Assembly (NCBI GenBank): GCA_949361645.1
Contig: OX442417.1
Coordinates: forward strand, 15,457,877 to 15,521,876
Length of the DNA stretch: 64,000 nucleotides
Direction: 5' to 3'
Origin: Spongilla lacustris
Taxonomy: Eukaryota; Porifera; Demospongiae; Spongillida; Spongillidae
Position 1 is the stretch's first letter. Each line of letters starts with the position of its first letter. Shown piece after piece: positions 46,001 to 56,984 of the stretch. The translations under genes and the position numbers were made by a program. Under the pieces are notes generated by a model that was not told where the DNA came from, made no database searches, and saw only the letters and a program-made list of their open reading frames with translations.

Positions 46001-48183
46001 AGGAGGCAGTGAGGGTATGGACAGAAGAGGAGGCAGTGTGGGTGTGGAAGGAAGAGGCGGTAGTGAGGGTGTGGAGGGAAGAGGAGGTAGTGGGGGTGTG
46101 GAGGGAAGAGGAGGCAGTGAGGGTGTGGAGGGAAGAGGAGGCAGTGAGGGTGTGGAGGGAAGAGGGAGTAGTGAGGGTGTGGAGGGAAGAGGAGGCAGTG
46201 AGGGTGTGGAGGGAAGAGGAGGTAGTGAGGGTGTTGAGGGAAGAGGAGGCAGTGAGGGTGTGGAGGGAAGGAGGTAGTGTGGGTGTGGAGGGAAGAGGAG
46301 GTAGTGAGGGTGTGGAGGGAAGAGGAGGCAGTGAGGGTGTAGAGGGAAGAGGAGGCAGTGTGGGTGTGAAGGGAAGAGGAGGCAGTGAGGGTGTGGAGGG
46401 AAAGGAGGTAGTGAGGGTGTGGAGGGAAGAGGAGGCAGTGAGGGTGTGGAGGGAAGAGGAGGCAGTGAGGGTGTGGAGGGAAGAGGAGGCAGTGAGGGTG
46501 TGGAGGGCAGAGAAGGCAGTGAGGGTGTGGAGGGAAGAGGAGGCAGTGAGGGTGTTGAGGGAAGAGGAGGCAGTGAGGGTGTTGATGGAAGAGGAGGCAG
46601 TGAGGGTGTTGATGGAAGAGGAGGCAGTGAGGGTGTGGACTAAAGAGGAGCCAGTGTGGGTGTGGAAGGAAGAGGAGGTAGTGAGGGTGTGGAGGGAAGA
46701 GGAGGCAGTGAGGGTGTGGAGGGAAGAGGAGGCAATGAGGGTGTGGAGGGAAGAGGAGGCAGTGAGGGTGTAGAGGGAAGAGGAGGCAGTGAGGGTATGG
46801 AGGGAAGAGGAGGCAGTGAGGGTGTTGAGGGAAGAGGAGGCAGTGAGGGTGTTGATGGAAGAGGAGGCAGTGAGGGTGTGGACGGAAGAGGAGGCAGTGA
46901 GGGTGTGGAGGGAAAAGGAGGTAGTGGGGGTGTGGAGGGAAGAGGAGGCAGTGAGGGTGTGGAGGGAAGAGGAGGCAATGAGGGTGTGGAGGGAAGAGGA
47001 GGCAGTGAGGGTGTAGAGGGAAGAGGAGGCAGTGAGGGTGTGGAGGGAAGAGGAGGCAGTGAGGGTGTTGATGGAAGAGGAGGCAGTGAGGGTATGGACA
47101 GAAGAGGAGGCAGTGTGGGTGTGGAAGGAAGAGGCGGTAGTGAGGGTGTGGAGGGAAGAGGAGGTAGTGGGGGTGTGGAGGGAAGAGGAGGCAGTGAGGG
47201 TGTGGAGGGAAGAGGAGGCAGTGAGGGTGTGGAGGGAAGAGGGAGTAGTGAGGGTGTGGAGGGAAGAGGAGGCAGTGAGGGTGTGGAGGGAAGAGGAGGT
47301 AGTGAGGGTGTTGAGGGAAGAGGAGGCAGTGAGGGTGTGGAGGGAAGGAGGTAGTGTGGGTGTGGAGGGAAGAGGAGGTAGTGAGGGTGTGGAGGGAAGA
47401 GGAGGCAGTGAGGGTGTAGAGGGAAGAGGAGGCAGTGTGGGTGTGAAGGGAAGAGGAGGCAGTGAGGGTGTGGAGGGAAAGGAGGTAGTGAGGGTGTGGA
47501 GGGAAGAGGAGGCAGTGAGGGTGTGGAGGGAAGAGGAGGCAGTGAGGGTGTGGAGGGAAGAGGAGGCAGTGAGGGTGTGGAGGGCAGAGAAGGCAGTGAG
47601 GGTGTGGAGGGAAGAGGAGGCAGTGAGGGTGTTGAGGGAAGAGGAGGCAGTGAGGGTGTTGATGGAAGAGGAGGCAGTGAGGGTGTTGATGGAAGAGGAG
47701 GCAGTGAGGGTGTGGACTAAAGAGGAGCCAGTGTGGGTGTGGAAGGAAGAGGAGGTAGTGAGGGTGTGGAGGGAAGAGGAGGCAGTGAGGGTGTGGAGGG
47801 AAGAGGAGGCAATGAGGGTGTGGAGGGAAGAGGAGGCAGTGAGGGTGTAGAGGGAAGAGGAGGCAGTGAGGGTATGGAGGGAAGAGGAGGCAGTGAGGGT
47901 GTTGAGGGAAGAGGAGGCAGTGAGGGTGTTGATGGAAGAGAAGGCAGTGAGGGTGTGGACGGAAGAGGAGGCAGTGAGGGTGTGGAGGGAAAAGGAGGTA
48001 GTGGGGGTGTGGAGGGAAGACGAGGCAGTGAGGGTGTGGAGGGAAGGAGGCAGTGAGGGTGTGGAGGGTAAGGAGGTAGTGAGGGTGTTGAGGGAAGAGG
48101 AGGCAGTGAGGGTGTGGAGGGAAGAGGAGGCAGTGAGGGTGTAGAGGGAAGAGGAGGCAGTGAGGGTGTGGAGGGAAGAGTAA
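43019..48183 (+). repeat. 27-bp minisatellite, about 5.2 kb, with higher-order repeats
   Basis: About 190 units of GAGGGTGTGGAGGGAAGAGG plus AGGCAGT (27 bp) with variants (TTGATGGAAG, TGGACTAAAG, TGTGGGTGTGAAGG). Because 27 is a multiple of 3, both strands carry long open frames, including 1415 codons on the minus strand of repeated LLFPPHPHC; no initiation, splice or non-repeat domain supports coding. Between about 45480 and 48050 a 1077-bp higher-order unit (about 40 basic units) recurs twice nearly perfectly and once partly. Confidence 0.95.
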
Positions 48184-48630
48184 TAGAAGCTTGTCCAGGG
48201 GGCATTTACCCGTCATCTGTAGTGGTGTACGGTTAAAGAATGGACAGACCCTTGGTACTTTGGGCGTAGTCCGACCTTCAACTACGTCTCTCCCTCGTTC
48301 CCAGCCCAGTGGAAGTTCGCACGCGTGCGGATTAACCTCGTCCTCTCTCTCTTATAAAAAGACTCACGACCGTATGCTGCGTATCTTCGTGATCATTATA
48401 CCTGTTCAGAAAATAACTGGTACTCCAACAAGATAGGAACTGAATACCGGTAGCGATCGTACAAATGCGCCATTTTCATTAGATGTGGGCGGAGGGCTTA
48501 GCACAAAATGCGCATGCGTACTAGATTGAAGTGGGTGTTTTATCAGCTTTTTCAAAAATATATATTACCTTTGTTATAGATTTTACTGTGCGTGTGTATT
48601 TTGAAATTTCATCGAACCATTCTTGTCAAA
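48184..48630. other. Region upstream of D-A gene 4
   Basis: No gene seen. The 5' end of gene 4 must lie here: sequence just before the ATG (ACCATTCTTGTCAAAATGG) resembles that upstream of gene 1, but without the CTGCAG acceptor seen there, so translation may start in exon 1 directly. Confidence 0.4.
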
Positions 48631-49800
48631 ATGGCAGCAGCGTCTGCCAACCCAGCAATTCAAGTGACAGCCAAAGAATACCCCAAAGATGCCTCGCCTG
48701 AGATCGTAAATGTGATCGAAACTACTTGGAAATCTGCTTTACATGGTATTGATGGTAATCGTGATGACAAGAAGGAGATCAAAACAAAGAGCGTTGGGGT
48801 CCTGGATGTAAAGATGGAGGACCAGACACATGTATACGTTATAGCCTGCTCGTCAACTGGCCTGAACGATATTATCGTAGCAGTAGAGGCCAAAATTGCG
48901 CGTATATGGAAAGTTCGCAAGGATGATATATGGGAGAAAATAAAAGCCTTAAAGGGTCTAGGGGCTTCTAACCATATCATTGCTGACGTTGGACCTTCCA
49001 CACAATGTTATTGTGCACTACCAACCACAACAAAAGTATCAAAGTTTAGTGAAAATAAGCAGGAGGCTTACTGGAAGGAAATTAAACAACGGTTGGAAAA
49101 TCGCAAAAGAGAGTTAGAATTGAAATTCTTTAAGACGTATGAGCCGGATACATATAAAAAGCTCAGTGATGTTCATCATGGGGAACTTGCGGACCTTCTG
49201 TGGGAATCTGTATTTGGGGCTAAATTTAAAGTTGACAAGCTTCCTAAAAAAGATTTTGAACTTTTAGTAGACTGGCATAAGGACATTATTGAAAAACCAG
49301 TGGCAGTTACAATTAAAGATTTTATTGAAATAGGGGGAAAAACTGATGAAGAGGTTATTCCTTACCTTTGTGATGAAGATAAGCTTTTAAAAGGAAAAGA
49401 GAACCTTCTCAAAGCTGCTACTGATCTATGTCCAAAGAATAAAGATGAACTAAAAAAGCGACTTGAAATACTTGGACTGCGCCATCTTAATGAGCAATTG
49501 AATAATGTGCTTCGTAGGAATAGTATGATGAAATCTGACCTGATTCTAGACATGTGTTATGGTATTTGCTTTAAACCTAATCATTCCTCGAGGCTTGCTG
49601 ACTACTTTGCTCAATGTGCTGAAGACAATGCAACAATTGCTTTGATGGAATATCTTGAGAGCAATCCCAGCAAGAGAGTGGCATCAGTGGACTGGTTTAG
49701 CACTAAGTCGTCTAAAGGTGACGTTATTGTACACAAGCCTCTCTGTGCTATATGTGCTATCAGATTTAAGGACCGTCTGGAGTGGCTCCTGTCCTCACAA
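48631..49800 (+). CDS. D-A fusion gene 4, exon 1: deaminase-like domain D1
   Basis: 390 codons from ATG (MAAASANPAIQVTAKEY) to TCACAA/GTGAGT, phase 0. Helix 1 (VNVIETTWKSAL), strands 1-2 (SVGVLDVKM, HVYVIACSSTGLND), an insert of about 200 residues including ADVGPSTQCYCALP, then C329-A-E331 in helix 2, strand 3 (RVASVDWFS), and C372-A-I-C375. Cys329, Cys372 and Cys375 would bind zinc and Glu331 would shuttle protons, as in cytidine deaminases (CAE ... PCxxC); here the residue before the first Cys of CxxC is Leu (KPLC). No frame break. This and the next two exons make the only complete D-A-D-A gene in the window. The deaminase call is by motif and secondary-structure order. Confidence 0.75.
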
Positions 49801-50157
49801 GTGAGTGCTCTATTTTATAGCAGGGGGAGGGACAGGAACAATTATAAGCAATAATTGAATACATTAATGGGATGGGGGGGGGGGGGAATTAAAAAGCTCA
49901 GTAGTTGTGCCATTAAACACACAAATAAATAGAAACACAACTCTTGCAAGAACTGAAACAAGGGTGAAATTGTAAAGAACCTGTATCTAATATATATATA
50001 TATATATGTATTATTATATATATATAATATCTAACAATGTAAGACTTCTTATCTTTATGATTTCACCCTACTTTTTATACCCCTGCTGTCTTAATTTCTG
50101 TTATCTTATTTACATGATTGTCAAACACATTTGTCATTTCATCCAATCACGCTGCAG
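49801..50157 (+). other. Intron 1 of D-A gene 4
   Basis: 357 nt, GTGAGT...GCTGCAG, phase 0; contains a G run at about 49874-49887 and a TA-rich stretch near 49990-50030. Confidence 0.8.
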
Positions 50158-52563
50158 GGCAAGGAAGAGATGGTGGTGCACCCAGACACCGACGTTAATG
50201 GTTCTACAGATACCAAGCCTGAGTACAACAAGATCTTCATCAACAACACATGGCATGACTCCACAAGTAGGGACACATATCCCATCTACAACCCCTCCAC
50301 TAGGGATAAGATATGTGATGTTGCTATGGGCAACAAGAAGGATGTGGACAAGGCTGTGGCCGCCGCCCAAGAGGCCCTCCAGCCATGGTGCACCATGGAG
50401 GCATCACAGAGGGGGGACCTTCTAAACAAGCTGGCTGACCTCATCGAGAGGGACAGTCAGTACCTTGCCTGCCTGGAGACCATGGGTAATAGAAGATCAT
50501 TAACCGATACGTACCTCCCAGATGTGGTTGACTGCTATCGGTACTTTGCATGGTGGGCCACCACGATCCAAGGAGGGACACTCCCTGATGGTGGGCCATT
50601 TCGCTGCTTCACTACAGAGCCAGAGGGCGTAGTGGGTCTGATCATCTCAAGGGACTTCCCCCTACTGACACAGGCCTGGACATTGGGACCCGCCCTGTGT
50701 GCGGGAAACACTGTGGTGTTAAAGCCAGCAGAGGAGAACCCTCTTACCTCCCTCTACATCGCTTCCCTCATTGCAGAGGCTGGGTTCCCTCCAGGTGTAG
50801 TCAACATTGTGACTGGTGGTAGGATTGCAGGTGTTGCCGTGGCAACCAACCCCAACATCAACAAAGTGGTGTTTGTCGGCTCAAGAGAAGTGGGACACCA
50901 GGTGCTGAGCCAGGCTGGAGGGGACAGCCTTGACAAGAAGAAGGTCGCCATGATGCTGCACAAGTCAGGAGCAGATATTTGTAAAACATTTGATCTGACG
51001 GTTAGCATGAGGAAGGGGAGCAGTAAAAAGGTAACGCTTAGTGGCAAGGGCTCCACCATCATTTTTGTCTTTGCTGATGCAGATCTCAAGGATGTCATTG
51101 AGAAGATCGTCTTTGCTTCTTACTTTAAATTTAGCAAGGATCAGCCCTTACCTTGCACGATTGTGGCGAAGTCCATCTACAAAGAGTTTGCAAGGAGGTG
51201 TATTGATGAGGCGAAGAAGTGCAACATGGGTGAGTGGCAATTCGATGAGCTCGCTGGTACCATATTGGATGAGACAGACTTTTGTGTAATGCAGATTTTT
51301 TTATGCAATGGCACCATTCCTCCTCTCCCCAACAGCAGCCCCATGTATGATATAGCTGCCGCCATCTTTACGGCCAATGTTGAGAATGCAATGATGGTGG
51401 TGAAGGGCCTGAATGCCAGCACTGTTTGGGTCAACTGTTATGATGCATTTTGTCATCAGGCTCCACTTCAAGGAATGTTAGTGCCCAATAGAAGGAGCCC
51501 TCTGGTACATGTTTACCATGAAAGTCTTCCCTTCAACATCAGATGTTTGATCGAAGCAGTCTGGAAATCAGCTACGACTGACAGTAATGGTAATGTTATC
51601 CTGGGTAACAAGGATACATTCAAAGGCAAAGCCATTGGGATCCTGGATGTAAAGATGGAAGACCAGACACATCTATATGTTATAGCCTGCTCATTGGCTG
51701 GCCAGAAGGATTTGCTCCATGAAATGGCCAAATTTGCTTTTACGTGGGAAGGTTGCAGGAAACGTATCAGTACGGCTATTGATGGTTTCAATCTCAGGGA
51801 TAAGTATATCATTGCTGGTGTTGGACCTTCCACAGAATGTTATTGTGCAGTCCCTGAGTTTGATGGTGAAAAGCAGAAGGCTTATCGAGATGCAATAAAA
51901 GATCGTATGAAGAATCGTAGACATACATTACAATTAACATACAATCAGTGCCCACTCAAATCTCATCAGCTTAAGGAACTTAAGAAGCTTCTGAATTCAG
52001 TATTTGGGGTAGATGATAACAAAGTGTTTGAATGGCATAGGAAGCTGATTGAAGAAGACAATATGATTGAAGCTACACTTTATTTAATGGAGCATCCCAA
52101 ACCCAAAGAATACGTTACATATTTCAGAGATAAACTCTTCCCAGAAAATGGATTGACAAATATGAATATTGAAGAATTAGAAGAAAAAATGGTAATGCTT
52201 CTTGAAGCTGATCAAAGGCAATTTGATATGCAATATAACAGACTAGGACTTCGGGATAGTGATAACGAATTAAACAAGCAGTTTAGCTTGATATCTCCAA
52301 AAGATTTTATAATCTATCGATTTTGTGTAATCTATCACAGTCGTACAAAACTCGCTGACTACTTTGCTCAATGTGCTGAAGACAATGCAACAATAGCTTT
52401 GATGAAATACCTTGAGAGCAATTCCAGCAAGAAAGTGGCATCAGTGGACTGGTTTAGCACTCAGTGGTCTGAAGATGGCACTATTGTACCTAAGCCTCTC
52501 TGTGGGGTGTGTGCTATCAGATTTAAGGACCGCTTGGAGTTGCTCCTCCTCATGTCCTCACAG
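50158..52563 (+). CDS. D-A fusion gene 4, exon 2: A1 and D2 in one exon
   Basis: 802 codons, phase 0 at both ends. Protein residues about 391-837 are A1, ALDH-like: [60 protein letters not shown]. Catalytic positions are lost: RDFPLL has Asp at the Asn169 position, TLSGKGS replaces LELGGKS, and DQPLPC replaces GQCC. After LVPNRRS the frame runs without an intron into D2 (about 838-1192): CLIEAVWKSA, AIGILDVKM, HLYVIACSLAG, GPSTECYCAVP, then C1129-A-E1131 and C1172-G-V-C1175. The exon thus shows a direct in-frame ALDH-deaminase fusion. The end (LMSSQ/GTGAGTG) matches the terminal sequence found in genes 1, 2 and 3. Confidence 0.8.
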
Positions 52564-52829
52564 GTGAGTGTTTTAATAGCTAAGGGGGGGGGGGGGGGGG
52601 GGGGTTACATCTTAAAAGACAAGCCCAGGGACCTTAATAATACCACCCACTATAACCATGCCATGGTTACACTCATTATGGATGGGACTGTAATATACAA
52701 ATGTGTAGGACTGACCAACCTGTGCCCTGTGACTATTTATTTCATAAACCTTTGCCCTGTTTTGATGCTTTTTACAAGCACTAATGCCGTAAACCTTATA
52801 GGGTGCTTTTATTTCCATACACACTGCAG
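52564..52829 (+). other. Intron 2 of D-A gene 4
   Basis: 266 nt, GTGAGT...CACTGCAG, phase 0; poly-G of about 19 begins near 52585. Confidence 0.8.
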
Positions 52830-54083
52830 GACATCAAGTATAATAAGATCTTCATCAAAAACACATGGCATGACTCCACAAGTGGGGACACATATCCCAT
52901 CATCAACCCCTCCACTGGGGATAAGATATGTGATGTTGCTATGGGCAACAAGGAGGATGTGGACTTTGCTGTGGCCGCCGCCCACAAGGCCCTCCAGCCA
53001 GGCAGCCTGTGGGGCACCATGGAGGCATCACAGAGGGGCCACCTTCTGAACACGCTGGCTGACCTCATCGAGAGGGACAGTGAGTACCTTGCCTGCCTGG
53101 AGGCTATGAACAGTGGAAGACCAATTAGGGACGTGGGCAGAGACCAGCCACATGTAATCTCATGCTACCGGTACTTTGCAGAACAAACTGCAAGTCAAAA
53201 GACCCACGAATCAGTGGCTATAGAGGGTCACATCATCTCTGGGGACTTCCCCCTCTTGATGCAGGCTTGGGTGTTGGGTTCCACCCTGTGCAGAGGAAAC
53301 ACGGTGATATTGAAGCCAGCAGAGCAGACCCCTCTTAGCTCTCTGTATGTTGCCTCACTCACTGCAGAGGCGGGGTTTCCCCCTGGTGTGGTTAGCATTG
53401 TTCCTGGTGTTGGGTCCACTGTGGGTGTTGCCATGGAAACCCACCTCCTTGATATCACCTTCAAAGGTCACCCTAAGGTGCACAAGAGCCCCATCATCAT
53501 CTTTGCTGATGCTGACCTCGATTATGCCATCAAGAAGAGCCTCTTTGCCATCCATATGGGCGCTGAGGGTCAGTGTATAAGAACCCACACGTATGTGCAG
53601 GAGTCTATTTGCATGTATGATGAGTTTGTCAGCAGGAGTGTTAGGTTAGCGAAGATGATCAAGGTGGGTAACTCCCTTGATCCTGTCAATGATTGTGGCC
53701 CTTTGGTGGGCGAAGACCAGTTGGACAAGACCGTGGACCTCATAAAGAGTGCAGTGAAGGGAGGGGCCAAGCTGCAGTGTGGTGGGAAGAGGCTTGGGGA
53801 CAAGGGATACTTCATTGAGCCCACCATATTGAGTGATGTCACGGAAGACATGCACATTGCCCAGGAGGAGATCTTTGGTCCTGTGATGCTTATCATGAAG
53901 TTCAAGAGCATTAAGGAAGTCGCCAGCCGTATCAACAACCCCATATATGATTGTGATGGTGTGCTCTGTACTAGGAATCTGGTATTACCTTATGCAGTAC
54001 ATGACTTACAGTCGGCTATAGTGTATGCTAAGGTAATCTTTGTGATGCTGCGTTTATTTGACATGTGCAATGCATCAATTTGA
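52830..54083 (+). CDS. D-A fusion gene 4, exon 3: ALDH-like domain A2, stop
   Basis: 417 codons plus TGA, closing a predicted 1609-aa D1-A1-D2-A2 protein. ALDH landmarks: KYNKIFIKNTWHDST, KPAEQTPLSSLYVASL, FADADLDYAIKKS, EEIFGPVMLIMKF. As in gene 1, the GSTEVG-to-LELGGKSP segment is collapsed (FKGHPKVHKSP), SGDFP replaces WNFP, and GQC is followed by Ile where the nucleophile should be, so dehydrogenase activity is very unlikely. The frame diverges from the gene 1 and gene 2 tails after NNPIYD and ends FDMCNASI, so its C-terminus may itself be frameshifted relative to the ancestor. The 3' part is nearly identical to 730-1196. Confidence 0.8.
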   Translation, partial: DIKYNKIFIKNTWHDSTSGDTYPIINPSTGDKICDVAMGNKEDVDFAVAAAHKALQPGSLWGTMEASQRGHLLNTLADLIERDSEYLACLEAMNSGRPIRDVGRDQPHVISCYRYFAEQTASQKTHESVAIEGHIISGDFPLLMQAWVLGSTLCRGNTVILKPAEQTPLSSLYVASLTAEAGFPPGVVSIVPGVGSTVGVAMETHLLDITFKGHPKVHKSPIIIFADADLDYAIKKSLFAIHMGAEGQCIRTHTYVQESICMYDEFVSRSVRLAKMIKVGNSLDPVNDCGPLVGEDQLDKTVDLIKSAVKGGAKLQCGGKRLGDKGYFIEPTILSDVTEDMHIAQEEIFGPVMLIMKFKSIKEVASRINNPIYDCDGVLCTRNLVLPYAVHDLQSAIVYAKVIFVMLRLFDMCNASI

Positions 54084-54804
54084 TTATTGCTGCTTCTAGA
54101 TGACACAATGTAAATACTTTCTTTTTTATCATACATGTAATGGCCTGTGAATTGTGTTATTTAAGATATTCCCCTTTTTAATTATCATGATTACCATCAT
54201 TGGGTGTCTCATGATCTGGGGGAGGGGCTGCTAACCAGTGAGTACCGCAAAAAATAATACAACTGAAATCATTACTGTCTCGAAATGACAAAACACAAAA
54301 AATGGGGACGAGATAATGTCACTTTCAGTGCTCTGACGTATGTGTGGCGATGACTGGCCTGCCATGGTGAAGGAGTCGGATACACGTGAGGCGGGGACAA
54401 AGTTGCTGTGGTCTTCCGTGGTGAGAACGGCCCCGCAGCAAGCTTCTCGGGCCCAGGCCATTGCGCAACCCGTCACCAGCCCAAGGTCACCGTGGTGGCT
54501 AGTGCTCCTAGATGAAAAGGTGAGTACCTTTTCTCTTTCTCTCTCCACTCCTCTTGATCTCTTCCCCTCCCCTCCCTTCCTCCTACCTAATAGGCATGGG
54601 GACAAGGGATACTTCATTGAACCCCCTGAGTGATGTCACAGAACACATGCAGATTGCCAAGGAGATCTTTGGTCCTGTGGTGATTATCATGAAGTACGAG
54701 ACCATTGAGGAGGTCGTCAGCTGTATCAACTACCCCATATATGATGGTATTGTCGTCGTCTTAACCACCAATCATGAGACTGCAAATAAATTTGATATTG
54801 CAGT
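54084..54804 (+). pseudogene. Exon-like block with ALDH fragment (copy 2), split by insertion
   Basis: Near-identical to 1197-1910, including the donor-like AAAAG/GTGAGT and the GYFIEP fragment, but with a short deletion (FIEPP instead of [10 protein letters not shown]) that breaks the ALDH frame. The block is interrupted at 54805 by a transposable element and resumes at 55777. Confidence 0.6.
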
Positions 54805-55776
54805 CGAGGGGGGGGGGGGGGGGCAAAAAAAAAAGTTATAGACACCATCCCAAAAATTCTTAAAACCAAGGGCCAGGTCAACCCCCCCCCCCCCCCCCCC
54901 TCCGCCTTCGACCACGCCCATTTTCGACCACGCCCCTTAAAATAATTACGTAATTGACAATTGACCACACCTACAATTAAGATAATATTACAAATTGAAA
55001 GCAGGCTTCGTTGCAGATTGCTGTTGTAGGTGTTGTCACTTCGTCGCTTGCAGCTGGAGACGCTGTTTCACTTGTACCTTAGAATTTCGCGATACTCAGT
55101 CTCTCGAATATTACATCCCTGCCCATCAATTAAGGTTTGCGGTACTCCAACAAGATTTTGAAGAACGGCACGCATTATCGTTCATGATTTGGTAAAGTAC
55201 TCGTTTAAACAATAGCAGGCGGGGCATGCTCGCGTGAGGCGTGAGTCGGCGTGACCTCATGCATGTTACTTAGTACCAGGTGTATCCGTGGCTTACTTAG
55301 TAGCGTTAGTATAGTTTTTATCTTTACATTGCTTTGCGACGCTTCAATTGTTGCACTATTGGGTAGTGAATTGGTATGAAGGCCACGCCCACGAATTGTG
55401 TCTCAGTCACGTGATAATATGCTTTCCACAATGAAATAGCTTACAATCGCACTAGATAGGCAGTTAAGCCATATCCTTGCACGAATTGGACACCCATGAA
55501 CACTACAAACAATATGATTCCATCATTATGTTGCTGTAGTGCGAGGTAAAGTGCAAAAAAAAAATTTAAGAAAAGTGATGAAATTTTTTTTTTTAATTTT
55601 TTTTGGCCAAGACCCCCCCCCCCCCCCCCCCCCTAACTTTGATACCTCATAACTTTTTTTCCTAGACCCCCCTGAAAAATAATAATAGCATATTCGTTAT
55701 GCTCTCAATGAGCTCTTCAAAGTTGGGGGATGGTGTCTTTCACTTTGTTTTTTGCCCCCCCCCCCTCGATTGCAGT
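54797..55776. mobile_element. 964-bp element, 8-bp TSD attgcagt, TIR cgaggg..
   Basis: Element 54805-55768. Imperfect termini of about 45 bp: both ends read inward CGAGGGGG..GCAAAAAA, then AGACACCATCCC. The perfect direct repeat attgcagt (54797-54804, 55769-55776) equals the uninterrupted sequence at 1908 and 56610, which act as empty sites. An 8-bp duplication fits hAT, P, Merlin or MULE groups. It has no transposase-size frame and carries two poly-C runs. Confidence 0.8.
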
Positions 55777-55984
55777 ACATAATTTAAATTCTGCTATAAT
55801 GAGCTGCAGTACTCTTTGTGATGCACACTACACTGGTTCGGGTTTTTGATTGTTGTTACTTGTAGATCAGTGTTGCTAAATATATCATGAAAGGTATATT
55901 TTTAAAACCATAACAAACTGTGAATATTAATTAAAAGTACGATAATGTGGGTGTCTGGGGAAGGGGCTCCACAAATTTTTTTTT

Positions 55985-56830
55985 TTAATTATCATGATTA
56001 CCATCATTGGGTGTCTCATGATCTGGGGGAGGGGCTGCTAACCAGTGAGTACCGCAAAAAATAATACAACTGAAATCATTACTGTCTCGAAATGACAAAA
56101 CACAAAAAATGGGGACGAGATAATGTCACTTTCAGTGCTCTGACGTATGTGTGGCGATGACTGGCCTGCCATGGTGAAGGAGTCGGATACACGTGAGGCG
56201 GGGACAAAGTTGCTGTGGTCTTCCGTGGTGAGAACGGCCCCGCAGCAAGCTTCTCGGGCCCAGGCCATTGCGCAACCCGTCACCAGCCCAAGGTCACCGT
56301 GGTGGCTAGTGCTCCTAGATGAAAAGGTGAGTACCTTTTCTCTTTCTCTCTCCACTCCTCTCGATCTCTTCCCCTCCCCTCCCTTCCTCCTACCTAATAG
56401 GCATGGGGACAAGGGATACTTCATTGAACCCACCATATTGAGTGATGTCACAGAACACATGCAGATTGCCAAGGAGATCTTTGGTCCTGTGGTGATTATC
56501 ATGAAGTACGAGACCATTGAGGAGGTCGTCAGCCGTATCAACTACCCCATATATGATGGTATTGTCGTCGTCTTAACCACCAATCAGGCCGGAGACTGCA
56601 AATAAATTTGATATTGCAGTACATAATTTAAATTCTGCTATAATGAGCTGCAGTACTCTTTGTGATGCACACTACACTGTTTCGGGTTTTTGATTGTTGT
56701 TACTTGTAGATCAGTGTTGCTAAATATATCATGAAAGGTATATTTTTAAAACCATAACAAACTGTGAATATTAATTAAAAGTACGATAATGTGGGTGTCT
56801 GGGGAAGGGGCTCCACAAAAAAAAATTGAG
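55985..56830 (+). pseudogene. Exon-like block with ALDH fragment (copy 3)
   Basis: Tandem repeat of the preceding block without the insertion. The ALDH fragment ([25 protein letters not shown]) is open but ends early ([10 protein letters not shown]) because of a short insertion near 56588. Confidence 0.6.
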
Positions 56831-56984
56831 ACACAATTTAAAAAAAATAAATTTCACCCGGGGGGTAGAAGGGTGGGGGGCTAGTAACCAAGCTGGATGA
56901 TGATAACTTTAAATTCAGTAAAATACAGTGCACAATTATACATGAACACAACAGACATCACTACTGTCTACTGAACCAACAATG

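Noticed and set aside
43969..48216. 1415-codon minus-strand open frame and many plus-strand frames of 70-270 codons
   Set aside because: They are translations of the 27-bp minisatellite; unit length divisible by three without stops explains them on both strands, and no non-repetitive domain is attached.
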